A DNA stretch of 16,277 bases, taken from CAZCDM01 sp964497475 (GTDB lineage: Bacteria > Planctomycetota > Phycisphaerae > SM23-33). Below the pieces are notes generated by a model. That model made no database searches and was not told where the DNA came from. It saw only the letters and a program-made list of their open reading frames with translations. Below, piece by piece: positions 1 through 6,800 of this stretch; position 1 is the first letter of the stretch, and every line of letters begins with the position of its first letter. Made by a program: the position numbers and the translations under genes. The stretch spans positions 1-16,277 of the forward strand of contig CAZCDM010000033.1 of assembly GCA_964497475.1 (NCBI GenBank), read 5' to 3'.

Positions 1-24
1 CCGAGTGAAACTGAAGCGACTCTA

Positions 25-42
25 CCCATCCTTTTAGATGGG
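25..42 (-). terminator. Possible hairpin terminator after lipoprotein gene
   Basis: A perfect 6-bp inverted repeat, CCCATC / GATGGG with a 6-nt loop, lies 8 nt past the stop codon of the lipoprotein gene. No T-run follows on either strand, so it is not a classical intrinsic terminator. It may stabilise the 3' end of the hemW-lipoprotein mRNA or be chance. Confidence 0.3.
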
Positions 43-50
43 ACAGACTA

Positions 51-467
51 CTAGCTGCCCTGCTGGGCCTTGAGCGTTTTGATCTCCGCTTCCAGCTCGC
101 CGATGCGCTTCTGCAGTTCGAGATTTTTCGTGCGAAGCGTCTCAGCCTCGGCCTTGAAGTAGTCCCGCTCAGCCGGCAGGTCACGCAGCAGGTCCAGCGC
201 CTCGGCCCGCTTCTGGCTGGTGCGCTGTTCTTTCCGCAGAGCCATGCTCAGCCTCTGCTCCCGGGTCGCCAGCGCCTCGATGCGACCCTCCAGCGTTTCG
301 ACCTTCTGCGAGAGACGTTTGTTGCGGGCGCGAAGGTCGTGGTTCTCGTTGCGCAACTCGGCCAGGTCGGCGCCGGGGGGAGTGTTCTCGGCCGGGGCCA
401 TCGGCTTGCAACCGCCCACAGCAGCGGCCAGAACTACGATAAGGGCAATGCGATGTAGTGCGTTCAT
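51..467 (-). CDS. Coiled-coil lipoprotein of unknown function
   Basis: 138 residues. The N-terminus is a lipoprotein signal: a short basic start, a hydrophobic run (about residues 7-17) and a lipobox ending VGGC with the lipidated Cys at 20. After a short Pro-rich spacer, residues about 33-135 are almost wholly charged heptad-like helix rich in Glu, Lys, Arg and Leu, as in a long coiled coil; no enzymatic motif is visible. The mature protein would be tethered to a membrane and could act as a spacer or scaffold. It begins 9 nt after the hemW stop, with an AGGAT ribosome site 6 nt before ATG, so it is probably co-transcribed with hemW. I do not recognise a named family; the function is unknown. 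Confidence 0.8.
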   Translation of the reverse strand: MNALHRIALIVVLAAAVGGCKPMAPAENTPPGADLAELRNENHDLRARNKRLSQKVETLEGRIEALATREQRLSMALRKEQRTSQKRAEALDLLRDLPAERDYFKAEAETLRTKNLELQKRIGELEAEIKTLKAQQGS

Positions 468-476
468 AGCAGTATC

Positions 477-1682
477 CTATCGACCCGCCGGCGGCGCGTC
501 CAGATGCTGCGTCTCCTCGATGCAATCGGCCAGGACCGTATCGGCCAGGAACCACCCGGCCCGGCTGAGGCGGACCCGCCCGCCGGAACGCTCGATCAGC
601 CCGCCCGCCAGGTGACGCGCAAGGCTCTGCGGAACCGCCTCGTCAACCGTCAGCCCGAAGCGCTGTGCGAAGGCCGCCTCGCCAGCGCCCTCGATCAGTC
701 GAAGGGCGAGCATCAACGCCTCGCCGATCCGCGCCCCGGCGCCCGGCCGATCTTCATCGGCCGGTGCGTCGCGCCCAGCCAGGACGGCCTCGGCCCAGCC
801 GTCGAAGTCCGCCCGATTGCCCCGCCGCACGCCATGCAGATGACTCGCCGCCGCCGGCCCCAGCCCGAGATACGACCCGCCCTGCCAGCACGATACATTG
901 TGCGCGCACGCCCGGCCGGGCAGGGCGAAGTTGCTCAGCTCATAGTGTTCCAGCCCCGCTGCTGCCAGCGCGTCGACCGCGTGATAATACATCGCCCGCT
1001 GCAACTCCTCGTCGGCCGGGACGATCTCACCGGCCCAAACCCGGGCCATCAGCTCCGTGCCCGGCTCGATGCCCAGCGCGTAGCAGCTCACGTGGCTCGG
1101 CCCGAAGCCAATCGCTGCTTCCAGCGTCTGCGACCAGCTCGCCAACGTCTGACCCGGTATGCCGTAAATCAAATCGAGGTTCCAGTTGGCCACGCCCGCC
1201 CGGCCCAGCAGGGCCACGGCCCTCTCCACGTCTCCCGCCTGGCGGGCCCGACCCAGCACGGCCAGCTCCCCCGGCCCAAGCGTCTGCACCCCCAGCGATA
1301 CCCGGTTGACCCCCGCCGCCTGCCAGGCAGCGAGGCGGGCTTCGTCGAGGCTGGACGGGTTGGCCTCGATGGTCCACTCCGTCGCCCCATCGGCCAGCGG
1401 CGCGATCGCCCCGGCCAGCTCGCCCGCCAGCCCGGCCGGCAGAATCGACGGCGTACCCCCGCCAACGAAGACCGACTCCAGCGGCGCTGCCAGCGCCTCG
1501 CCCTGCCGGGTCAACTCCGCCCGGACACCCGCGACATACCGCGCCGCGCGATCGGCCGTGAATGGCACGGAGTAAAAATCGCAGTACCCGCACTTGCCCG
1601 CACACAGCGGAACATGAACGTAGAGCGACCTCGCCGACCAGGCCGCCCCGGAGCGGTGATTTTTCTTGCAGGAAGTGGGCAT
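477..1682 (-). CDS. hemW: HemW-like radical SAM protein (heme chaperone family)
   Basis: 401 residues, the usual size for HemW (formerly called oxygen-independent coproporphyrinogen oxidase-like). The radical SAM cluster motif CAGKCGYCDF supplies Cys27, Cys31 and Cys34. VFVGGGTPS (71-79), EANP (106-109), RVSLGVQT (127-134) and DLIYGIPGQT (170-179) follow in family order, and the C-terminal HemW domain is complete. Known members bind heme and insert it into respiratory proteins. The family's heme-binding HNxxYW motif reads HNVSCW here (261-266), with Tyr replaced by Cys. I chose ATG at 1682 because homology begins just after it and the longer open frame upstream runs antisense through the FHA gene. 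A -10-like TATTGT ends 6 nt before this ATG, so the mRNA may be leaderless. The lipoprotein gene follows 9 nt downstream. Confidence 0.9.
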   Translation of the reverse strand: MPTSCKKNHRSGAAWSARSLYVHVPLCAGKCGYCDFYSVPFTADRAARYVAGVRAELTRQGEALAAPLESVFVGGGTPSILPAGLAGELAGAIAPLADGATEWTIEANPSSLDEARLAAWQAAGVNRVSLGVQTLGPGELAVLGRARQAGDVERAVALLGRAGVANWNLDLIYGIPGQTLASWSQTLEAAIGFGPSHVSCYALGIEPGTELMARVWAGEIVPADEELQRAMYYHAVDALAAAGLEHYELSNFALPGRACAHNVSCWQGGSYLGLGPAAASHLHGVRRGNRADFDGWAEAVLAGRDAPADEDRPGAGARIGEALMLALRLIEGAGEAAFAQRFGLTVDEAVPQSLARHLAGGLIERSGGRVRLSRAGWFLADTVLADCIEETQHLDAPPAGR

Positions 1683-1693
1683 GGCTCTACAAT
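1666..1693 (+). promoter_or_regulatory. Putative promoter of FHA-domain gene
   Basis: TTGCAG (1666-1671), a 16-bp spacer and TACAAT (1688-1693) form a good housekeeping-sigma promoter. Predicted start is near 1700, leaving a leader of about 45 nt before the ATG at 1746. The -35 lies inside the first codons of hemW on the other strand. Confidence 0.55.
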
Positions 1694-1717
1694 ACAGAAA
1701 TCGCTTTCCGATGATAA
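1689..1717 (-). promoter_or_regulatory. Putative hemW promoter (leaderless)
   Basis: Read on the minus strand: TTATCA (-35, 1717-1712), 17 bp, TATTGT (-10, 1694-1689), then 6 nt to the hemW ATG. Transcription would start at or next to the start codon. The -10 lies over the -10 of the opposite FHA promoter. Confidence 0.4.
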
Positions 1718-1745
1718 CAAAGACCTTTTCAGCAGGGACCGATCC

Positions 1746-2261
1746 ATGGACGTAACACTTCTGGTCAGCCGGACTGACGGCGGTTTCAAGGAAATCGCAC
1801 TGGAAAAAGATGTCACCACGCTCGGGCGGGGCGCCGATTGCGATATCCGCATCCCCGTGGACAGTTGCTCCCGCAAGCATTGCGAATTTCGCCGCCAGGA
1901 TGACACCCTCGTCCTGAAAGACCTCAACAGCGCCAACGGGACATACCTCAACAACGAGCGAGTCAGCGAGTCGTCCGTCTCGGCTGGCGATCAGGTGACC
2001 GTCGGCCCGGTGGCGATGACCATTCAGATCGACGGCGAACCGGCCGAGCCCGCCCCGGCGGCAAACTTCTCCGAGGCGACCCAGGAACTCATGCCCGCCG
2101 TCGAAGAAGATGCCGGCGGCGATCACGATTTCATCGGCCTGGCCGACGACGGCAGCGGCGAGGACGCCATCGACCTGCTGGCCGGCGGCGACGACTCGGG
2201 CGAGGACCCCATCTCGGCCCTGGAAGCTCTCGCGGACCTGCAGGACGACGACAAGGAGTAG
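1746..2261 (+). CDS. FHA-domain protein with acidic tail
   Basis: 171 residues. An N-terminal forkhead-associated domain (about 3-96) carries the standard phosphothreonine-binding signature: GRG at 27-29, SRKH at 42-45 and NGT at 64-66. The domain binds pThr peptides, so the protein is likely a reader for a Ser/Thr kinase pathway. No signal peptide or membrane helix is seen, so it should be cytoplasmic. From residue 98 the chain is Pro/Ala then strongly acidic low-complexity sequence, with an imperfect duplication of a DDxSGED...L unit (135-149 and 149-162). The TQEL at 112-115 could be a pThr site bound by its own or another FHA domain; that is speculation. The ATG at 1746 starts exactly at the first FHA strand. 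Convergent with ruvX, whose 3' end is 12 bp away. Confidence 0.88.
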   Translation: MDVTLLVSRTDGGFKEIALEKDVTTLGRGADCDIRIPVDSCSRKHCEFRRQDDTLVLKDLNSANGTYLNNERVSESSVSAGDQVTVGPVAMTIQIDGEPAEPAPAANFSEATQELMPAVEEDAGGDHDFIGLADDGSGEDAIDLLAGGDDSGEDPISALEALADLQDDDKE

Positions 2262-2273
2262 GCTGGACCCTCC

Positions 2274-2732
2274 TCAGGATTCGTCGGGGGGCGTGGCCTG
2301 TTCCGGCTGGGGCGCCGTGTTGGGCCCGTCGCCGGCGAGGAAGTCTCCCAAAAACGCAGCGGCCGCTACCGCATCCTGCCGGCGGCGACGTTTGGCGCGG
2401 GTCATCGACCCGGCCAGGGCACGGTCGGCCTGGAAACTGCTGAGCCTCTCATCCCACAGCCTGACGTCGGTATCGATCCGCCGGGCCAGCTCGGCTGCGA
2501 ACTGCCGGGCCGCTACGCCCTGGGGCCCTTCGGTGTCGTCCATGTTCAGCGGCCAGCCGACGACGATGCCCCCGCAGCCATATTCCTGCAGAAGTGCAGC
2601 GATCTGCCCGGCGAGATGATCGATCGGCGAGGCCGCCAGCACCGTTACCCCCACTGCCAGGCCGTCGACCTCATTGCCCACCGCAATGCCGATCCGCCTG
2701 CTGCCGTGATCCACACCAAGCCAGCACCCCAT
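2274..2732 (-). CDS. ruvX: RuvX/YqgF family RNase H-fold nuclease
   Basis: 152 residues, typical of the YqgF/RuvX family (about 138-155). The fold starts with LGVDHGSRRIGIAV (Asp8), followed by IVVGWPLNMD (56-65), DERLSS (94-99, Glu95) and DAVAAAAFL (120-128, Asp120). These three acidic residues are the expected metal-binding catalytic set. Family members act as Holliday junction resolvase-like nucleases or in 5' pre-16S rRNA processing. After residue 131 there is an extra Pro-rich tail of about 20 residues with no obvious role. It starts 4 nt after the manC stop codon, so the two form an operon and translation may be coupled. Confidence 0.92.
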   Translation of the reverse strand: MGCWLGVDHGSRRIGIAVGNEVDGLAVGVTVLAASPIDHLAGQIAALLQEYGCGGIVVGWPLNMDDTEGPQGVAARQFAAELARRIDTDVRLWDERLSSFQADRALAGSMTRAKRRRRQDAVAAAAFLGDFLAGDGPNTAPQPEQATPPDES

Positions 2733-2736
2733 CGGC

Positions 2737-3819
2737 CTAGAGGAACTTTCCGCCGTGGTGCTTTTCGATCGCCGCGACCAACTCCTTGAGCCGCTGGTCG
2801 TCGCTCTTGCGGCAAATCAGCGTCGCGTCGGGCGAGTGAATGACGATGCAGTCGTCCACGCCCAGAATCGCCAGCAGATGGTCGTCGTCATCGCGGCTGA
2901 CGATGACGTTGCGGAAGCTGTCCATGATGACGTGATGCGGGGCCAGAATGGAATTGCCCTGCTGATCCGGTGGGATCACATCTTCCAGCGCCGGCCACGA
3001 GCCCAGATCGATCCACTCGCACTTGAGCTCGACCATCATGACGGACTCGGCCTTTTCCATCACGGCGTAGTCGATGGAAATTTTCTCCAGCGTCGGATAA
3101 ATCTCCGCCAGCAGCGGACGCGGGTCCTGCCCGTCGGCCACGGCCTGGTGAATCGGCTGGAGCTTCTCAAAGGTAGCCGGCAGATGCTGCTGCATCGCCC
3201 TGCGGATCGTCGCGACCGTCCAGACAAACATGCCGCTGTTCCAGAAATACTCGCCACTCTCCACATACCGCCGCGCGGTGGTGTGATCGGGCTTCTCTTT
3301 GAAGCGGAGCACCTTGTGCGTGTCCTCGGATACCTCGTCGGACTCGACCTGGATATAGCCCAGCCCCGTGTGAGGCCAGCTGGGCTTGACGCCAAAGGTC
3401 ACGATGGTGTTCTCGTTGACCTTGGCCGCCTGCAGGGCGATGGTGACCGCCTTGGCGAAACACTGCTGCGGGCGGATGATATGATCGGCCGTGAATACCG
3501 CCATCGTGCCCTTCTCGTCGCGCCCGGCGATGACCTCGGCCGCCAGGGCAATCGCCGCGGCGGTGTCCCGCCCTTCCGGCTCGCCGATGACATTGGCCCG
3601 CGGAATCGAATCCAGCACGGCCGCGGCGGCGTCGGCGTAGGCGGCGTTGGTGACGACAAAGATATTCTCCGGCTCGAAGATGCCCAGCAGCCGCTCGGCG
3701 GCGATCTGCAAAAGGCACTTGCCCTCGACCAGCGGAAGGAGCTGCTTGGGAGTTTCGGCCCGGCTCAGCGGCCAGAGCCGCTTGCCCATGCCACCAGCCA
3801 TAATCACAGCGTAATCCAT
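2737..3819 (-). CDS. manC: Mannose-1-phosphate guanylyltransferase
   Basis: 360 residues, the size of the monofunctional enzyme that makes GDP-mannose from mannose-1-phosphate and GTP. The nucleotidyltransferase signature GGMGKRLWPLSR (9-20) is followed by Lys25 in TPKQLLPL, then FTADHII (109-115), FKEKPD (173-178), YFWNSGMFVW (191-200) and ISIDYAVMEK (247-256). The C-terminal left-handed helix region (about 285-345) ends with the usual DDCIVIHSPDATLICRK. There is no fused phosphomannose isomerase. The AAGGGA ribosome site at 3826-3831 fixes the ATG at 3819. GDP-mannose feeds glycans, glycolipids and exopolysaccharide, but no other sugar-nucleotide gene is adjacent; the partner is ruvX. The 167 bp up to iscU suggest its own promoter, which I could not place with confidence. 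Confidence 0.93.
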   Translation of the reverse strand: MDYAVIMAGGMGKRLWPLSRAETPKQLLPLVEGKCLLQIAAERLLGIFEPENIFVVTNAAYADAAAAVLDSIPRANVIGEPEGRDTAAAIALAAEVIAGRDEKGTMAVFTADHIIRPQQCFAKAVTIALQAAKVNENTIVTFGVKPSWPHTGLGYIQVESDEVSEDTHKVLRFKEKPDHTTARRYVESGEYFWNSGMFVWTVATIRRAMQQHLPATFEKLQPIHQAVADGQDPRPLLAEIYPTLEKISIDYAVMEKAESVMMVELKCEWIDLGSWPALEDVIPPDQQGNSILAPHHVIMDSFRNVIVSRDDDDHLLAILGVDDCIVIHSPDATLICRKSDDQRLKELVAAIEKHHGGKFL

Positions 3820-3825
3820 GAAAAA

Positions 3826-3831
3826 TCCCTT
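3826..3831 (-). promoter_or_regulatory. Ribosome binding site of manC
   Basis: AAGGGA on the minus strand, 6 nt before the ATG at 3819. It is a strong Shine-Dalgarno match that supports this start. Confidence 0.7.
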
Positions 3832-3986
3832 CGGGGTTGGTTTCAGTTTGGTCGGGCTCGGGGCCCGCTTGCCACACGCGGCCGGGGAACCAAGCTTCCC
3901 TCGGTACGGTCAACACAAGCCGACGAAAAAAGCCTATCCTCTTCATCGACGCATTGCAACGGACTCTTGACCGCAAGGCCGCGGGT

Positions 3987-4370
3987 TCAGTTCGAGTGCT
4001 TGGCCTGCCAGTCGTCGATGGCAGCGTTGATGGCCTCGGAGGCCAGGACTGAGCAGTGCACCTTGACGGCCGGGAGAGAAAGCTCCTCAACGATCTGCTT
4101 GTTGTTGAGCTGCCGGGCCTCGTCGAGCGTCATCCCTTGGAGCAATTCGCTGGCCAGGCTCGACGACGCAACGGCCGCCCCGCAGCCGAAGGTCTTGAAC
4201 TTCACCTCGGCAATGCGCCCGTCCTCGCCCACGCGAATCTGCAGCTTCATCACATCGCCGCACTCCGGCGAGCCGACCGTGCCGGTCCCGACGTCCGTGT
4301 CGTTCTCGTCGAGCGAGCCGATGTTGCGCGGGTTCTCGAAATGATCGATGAGCTTGTCGGAGTATTGCAT
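3987..4370 (-). CDS. iscU: IscU-type Fe-S cluster scaffold
   Basis: 127 residues, full length for IscU. The three cluster-ligand cysteines are in their expected contexts: SPECGD (Cys37, with Asp39), KTFGCGAA (Cys63) and KVHCSVLA (Cys106). LPAVK at 99-103 corresponds to the LPPVK motif recognised by the HscA chaperone in classical IscU. The protein assembles [2Fe-2S] and [4Fe-4S] clusters using sulfur from IscS. It starts 11 nt after the iscS stop, and its GAGGAA ribosome site overlaps that stop, so iscS-iscU form a transcript. hscA, hscB, fdx and iscA are not in the window; manC follows after 167 bp. Confidence 0.95.
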   Translation of the reverse strand: MQYSDKLIDHFENPRNIGSLDENDTDVGTGTVGSPECGDVMKLQIRVGEDGRIAEVKFKTFGCGAAVASSSLASELLQGMTLDEARQLNNKQIVEELSLPAVKVHCSVLASEAINAAIDDWQAKHSN

Positions 4371-4381
4371 GGGGTGGTTCC

Positions 4382-5662
4382 TCAGGCCGGGGCCAGGCTC
4401 GGCCAGCCGGCCGGCAGTTCGTATGGTGTCTCGGGTACATCTTCAGCGGTGTTCCACGAGCCGGCCTGGTCCTGGCCGGTCTTGAGGGCCTGCTCCCACA
4501 GCGGGCTCATCTCGCGAAGCTGCGTGACGGCCTGGACGATATGCTCTGCGACGTATTCGATCTGGCCGGCGTCGGTATCGCGACCGAGGCTGAACCGCAG
4601 CGATCCGTGGGCCAGTGCATCGCCCAGGCCCATCGCCTGCAGGACGTAGCTCGGTTCGAGCGACGCGCTGCTGCACGCCGAGCCGCTGGATACGGCGATG
4701 GCCTTGATCTTCAGCATGATCGACTCGCCCTCGACGAAGGCGAAGGAGAGGTTCGAGGTGTTCGGCAGCCGTTGGGTAGCATGGCCGTTGCGGCGCACAC
4801 AGCCGAGCTGGCTGAGGATGTCGCGCTCCAGCTGGTTCCGCATGTGGCCCTGGCGGTCGGCCTGGGCGGCCATGTCCTCGGCTGCGATGGAGGCCGCCTT
4901 GCCGAAGCCCACGATGCCCGGCACGTTCAACGTGCCGCTGCGCATCCGTTTTTCGTGCCCGCCGCCGTGCATCTGCTCGGCCAGCCTCACGCGCGGATTG
5001 TTCCGCCTGACGTACAATGCCCCCACCCCCTTGGGGCCGTACATCTTGTGGGCCGAGCCGCTCAGCAGGTCGATCCCCATCGCGTCGACGTCGATCGGCA
5101 GCTTACCCACCGCCTGCGTCGCGTCGGTGTGGAACAGTACGCCCTTCTCGCGGACGAGTCGGGCGATTTCGGGGATCGGCTGAATCACGCCGGTTTCGTT
5201 ATTGGCTGCCATCACGCTGACCAGCACGGTCCGGTCGGTCATCGCATCGGCCAGTTGCTCGGGGCGGACCTGGCCGAACTCGTCGACCTCCAGCACGGTG
5301 ATCTCGCAGCCGAGCTTGGCCAGGTGCTCGACCGGGTCGAGGACGGCCTTGTGCTCGGTGGCTACGGTGATGACGTGATTGCCCTTCTCGGCGTACTGCT
5401 CGACGGCGCCTTTGATCGCGAGGTTGTCGCTCTCGGTCGCGCCGGAGGTCAAGACGATCTCCTGGGCGGTGGCGCCGATCAGCGAGGCGATCTGGCTGCG
5501 GGCGTTTTCGACGGCCTCCTCGGCCTTCCAGCCGAAGCTGTGCGACCGGCTGGCCGCGTTGCCGTAGTGCTCGCTGAAGTAGGGCAGCATCGCATCAAGC
5601 ACGCGCGGATCGACGGGCGTGGTGGCGTTATGGTCGAGATAGATCGGAAGCGTCAGGTTCAT
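4382..5662 (-). CDS. iscS: Cysteine desulfurase IscS/NifS
   Basis: 426 residues. A PLP-dependent enzyme that takes sulfur from cysteine and passes it to IscU. IYLDHNATTPVDPRV opens the fold, TSGATESDN (72-80) and ATEHKAVLDP (101-110) line the cofactor pocket, SGSAHKMYGPKG carries the Schiff-base Lys206, and SSGSACSSASLEPSYVL carries the catalytic Cys330 on the long flexible loop of group I enzymes. The C-terminal PLWEQALK is IscS-like, but about 30 further residues rich in Pro and acidic residues extend it. I used ATG at 5662 rather than a TTG five codons earlier because it fits the family N-terminus. A TACAAT promoter lies about 30 bp upstream. Confidence 0.94.
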   Translation of the reverse strand: MNLTLPIYLDHNATTPVDPRVLDAMLPYFSEHYGNAASRSHSFGWKAEEAVENARSQIASLIGATAQEIVLTSGATESDNLAIKGAVEQYAEKGNHVITVATEHKAVLDPVEHLAKLGCEITVLEVDEFGQVRPEQLADAMTDRTVLVSVMAANNETGVIQPIPEIARLVREKGVLFHTDATQAVGKLPIDVDAMGIDLLSGSAHKMYGPKGVGALYVRRNNPRVRLAEQMHGGGHEKRMRSGTLNVPGIVGFGKAASIAAEDMAAQADRQGHMRNQLERDILSQLGCVRRNGHATQRLPNTSNLSFAFVEGESIMLKIKAIAVSSGSACSSASLEPSYVLQAMGLGDALAHGSLRFSLGRDTDAGQIEYVAEHIVQAVTQLREMSPLWEQALKTGQDQAGSWNTAEDVPETPYELPAGWPSLAPA

Positions 5663-5694
5663 GGTCGCGTTTCCCAATACGGACTCTGCATCGC

Positions 5695-5723
5695 ATTGTA
5701 GCTCGACCGGGGCGGGGTTTCTA
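5695..5723 (-). promoter_or_regulatory. Putative iscSU promoter
   Basis: On the minus strand, TAGAAA (5723-5718), 17 bp, then a perfect TACAAT (5700-5695). The expected leader is about 25-30 nt. A natural target of the Rrf2/IscR-like protein at 6275-6694, although I see no clear IscR palindrome around it. Confidence 0.45.
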
Positions 5724-5765
5724 CTTTTGCTGCCCGCCCGAGGGCAAAGAAATCTTCATTGGCGA

Positions 5766-5794
5766 TTGACTCCCCCCCCGCCGAAGCGAACAAT
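5766..5794 (+). promoter_or_regulatory. Putative promoter of membrane-protein gene (leaderless)
   Basis: TTGACT (5766-5771), exactly 17 bp including a run of eight C, then AACAAT (5789-5794). The ATG of the next gene is at 5802, 7 nt after the -10, so the transcript would begin at or very near the start codon. Confidence 0.5.
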
Positions 5795-5801
5795 AGGGGC
5801 A

Positions 5802-6278
5802 ATGGAAGAAACCACACAACCTCGCCGGGTGCGCGTGGTCGGCTTCGGCCGGGAGGTCCTGCTGACTCAACTGCTGGGGCTCGTGGGCCTGCTGGCTGTT
5901 CTGGCCACGGCCATCAGCTCCGGCTGGATCGCCGCGGGCATTGGCGTGATCGCCGCCGCTGCGCTGCTGGCGACGATCGCCCAGGTCATCCGGCTGCGAC
6001 GCGGCGGGCTCACCCTGTGGATCGAGTTCGACGAATCGCTGGCCCAGGCCAGCCCTGCCGAGCCGGCTGCGGCGGACGAAACCCCCGCCGAGGAGGACGA
6101 ACCGGGCGAGCCAGCCCCGCCGGCCGGGCCCCACTGGACCGAAACGCCCTTCCCCGATCCGGACGAAGAGCTCTACCCCGAGAAGGTCCGGGCCGGTCGG
6201 GCCGAGCGTTCGGACGAGGCCGATGAAGAAGCAACCGCCCCCCACTGGTCGGAAACCACCTACCCCGATCCGGATTAG
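5802..6278 (+). CDS. Two-helix membrane protein with duplicated PHWxETxxPDPD motif
   Basis: 158 residues, no family recognised. Basic N-terminus (PRRVRVVGFGR), then two hydrophobic segments (about 18-39 and 42-62) separated by SSGW, forming a helical hairpin. QVIRLRRGG (61-69) ends the second helix, so by the positive-inside rule both ends are probably cytoplasmic. The rest is an acidic, Pro/Ala-rich tail with two copies of PHW(T/S)ET(P/T)(F/Y)PDPD, at 110-121 and 147-158. The second copy forms the exact C-terminus. The motif looks like a short docking or binding peptide; this is inference. The gene lies opposite to and between iscS and the Rrf2 regulator. Its stop codon overlaps the regulator's stop tail to tail. 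Confidence 0.75.
   Translation: MEETTQPRRVRVVGFGREVLLTQLLGLVGLLAVLATAISSGWIAAGIGVIAAAALLATIAQVIRLRRGGLTLWIEFDESLAQASPAEPAAADETPAEEDEPGEPAPPAGPHWTETPFPDPDEELYPEKVRAGRAERSDEADEEATAPHWSETTYPDPD
6129..6275 (+). repeat. Duplicated 36-bp coding unit
   Basis: Two 36-bp units at 6129-6164 and 6240-6275 begin CCCCACTGG and end CCCGATCCGGA(T/C), encoding PHWTETPFPDPD and PHWSETTYPDPD. Differences fall mostly at codon third positions or in conservative changes, which suggests the peptide motif is under selection. Confidence 0.75.
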
Positions 6279-6694
6279 TTGCTCTGCGGATCGTCCTCGG
6301 CGGTCATGTCCGCCAGGGTCTTGCTGCCGAGCGTCTCGATGTAAATCTTCTGCAGCCCGGCCCAGACTTCCTGCACCTTGCACTGCGAGGCGTACTCGCA
6401 CTTGGGCGGATCGTGCTGGCAGAGGTTCAGTGCCTGCTCGCCCTCGACCGCTTCGATCACCTCCAGCAGCGTAATCTGCGAGGGGTCGCGCGCAAGCTTG
6501 TAGCCCCCGTTCTTGCCGCGGATCGGCTGGACCAGGTCGGCCCGGGCGAGCATCCCGAGCACCTTGGAGAGGTACTCCCGGCCGAGGTCCCGCTCGGCAC
6601 AGATGTCGGCCAGACGCGTCGGCCCCTGGCCGTGATGCTCGGTGAGGATCAACATGCCACGCATGGCCAGCTCGGCTGCAGGGGAAAGATTCAT
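6275..6694 (-). CDS. Rrf2 family (IscR-like) Fe-S-sensing regulator
   Basis: 139 residues, standard Rrf2 size. A winged helix occupies about 1-70: MNLSPAAELAMRGMLIL, then the recognition helix around LGREYLSKVLGMLARADLV, then RGKNGGYKLAR as the wing. ITLLEVIEAVEG leads into the cluster loop with Cys92, Cys99 and Cys105, spaced as in IscR (92/98/104) apart from one extra residue. It probably binds an Fe-S cluster and controls the iscSU genes. They lie about 600 bp downstream on the same strand with one opposite gene between. A -10-like TAGGGT ends 6 nt before the ATG, hinting at a leaderless mRNA, though the same bases could serve as a weak ribosome site. I leave the symbol blank because other Rrf2 sensors share these cysteines. 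Confidence 0.9.
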   Translation of the reverse strand: MNLSPAAELAMRGMLILTEHHGQGPTRLADICAERDLGREYLSKVLGMLARADLVQPIRGKNGGYKLARDPSQITLLEVIEAVEGEQALNLCQHDPPKCEYASQCKVQEVWAGLQKIYIETLGSKTLADMTAEDDPQSN

Positions 6695-6700
6695 ACCGGT

Positions 6701-6729
6701 ACCCTACACCAGCGGTCAGATCGGCGGAA
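6701..6729 (-). promoter_or_regulatory. Weak putative promoter of Rrf2 regulator gene
   Basis: On the minus strand, TTCCGC (6729-6724), 17 bp, TAGGGT (6706-6701), then 6 nt to the ATG at 6694. The -35 is poor; the call rests on the -10 and its spacing, which matches three other genes in the window. Confidence 0.3.
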
Positions 6730-6800
6730 GCCTTTTTTGCTCCGCACCGCCAACGCATCCCGCCAGGCCGCGCCCTGCCAGGGCGATTGTCGATTCGCCC

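Noticed and set aside
504..1745. Long upstream extension of the FHA frame on the plus strand
   Set aside because: It is antisense to hemW, Arg/Pro/Gln-rich without domains, and a promoter and natural start lie at 1666-1746.
1683..2126. N-terminal extension of hemW by 148 codons
   Set aside because: It runs antisense through the FHA gene, has no family similarity, and HemW homology starts just after ATG 1682.
3820..3986. Promoter or terminator between iscU and manC
   Set aside because: I found only partial matches (for example TTGCAA with GATAGG at 15 bp on the minus strand) and no hairpin with a T-run.
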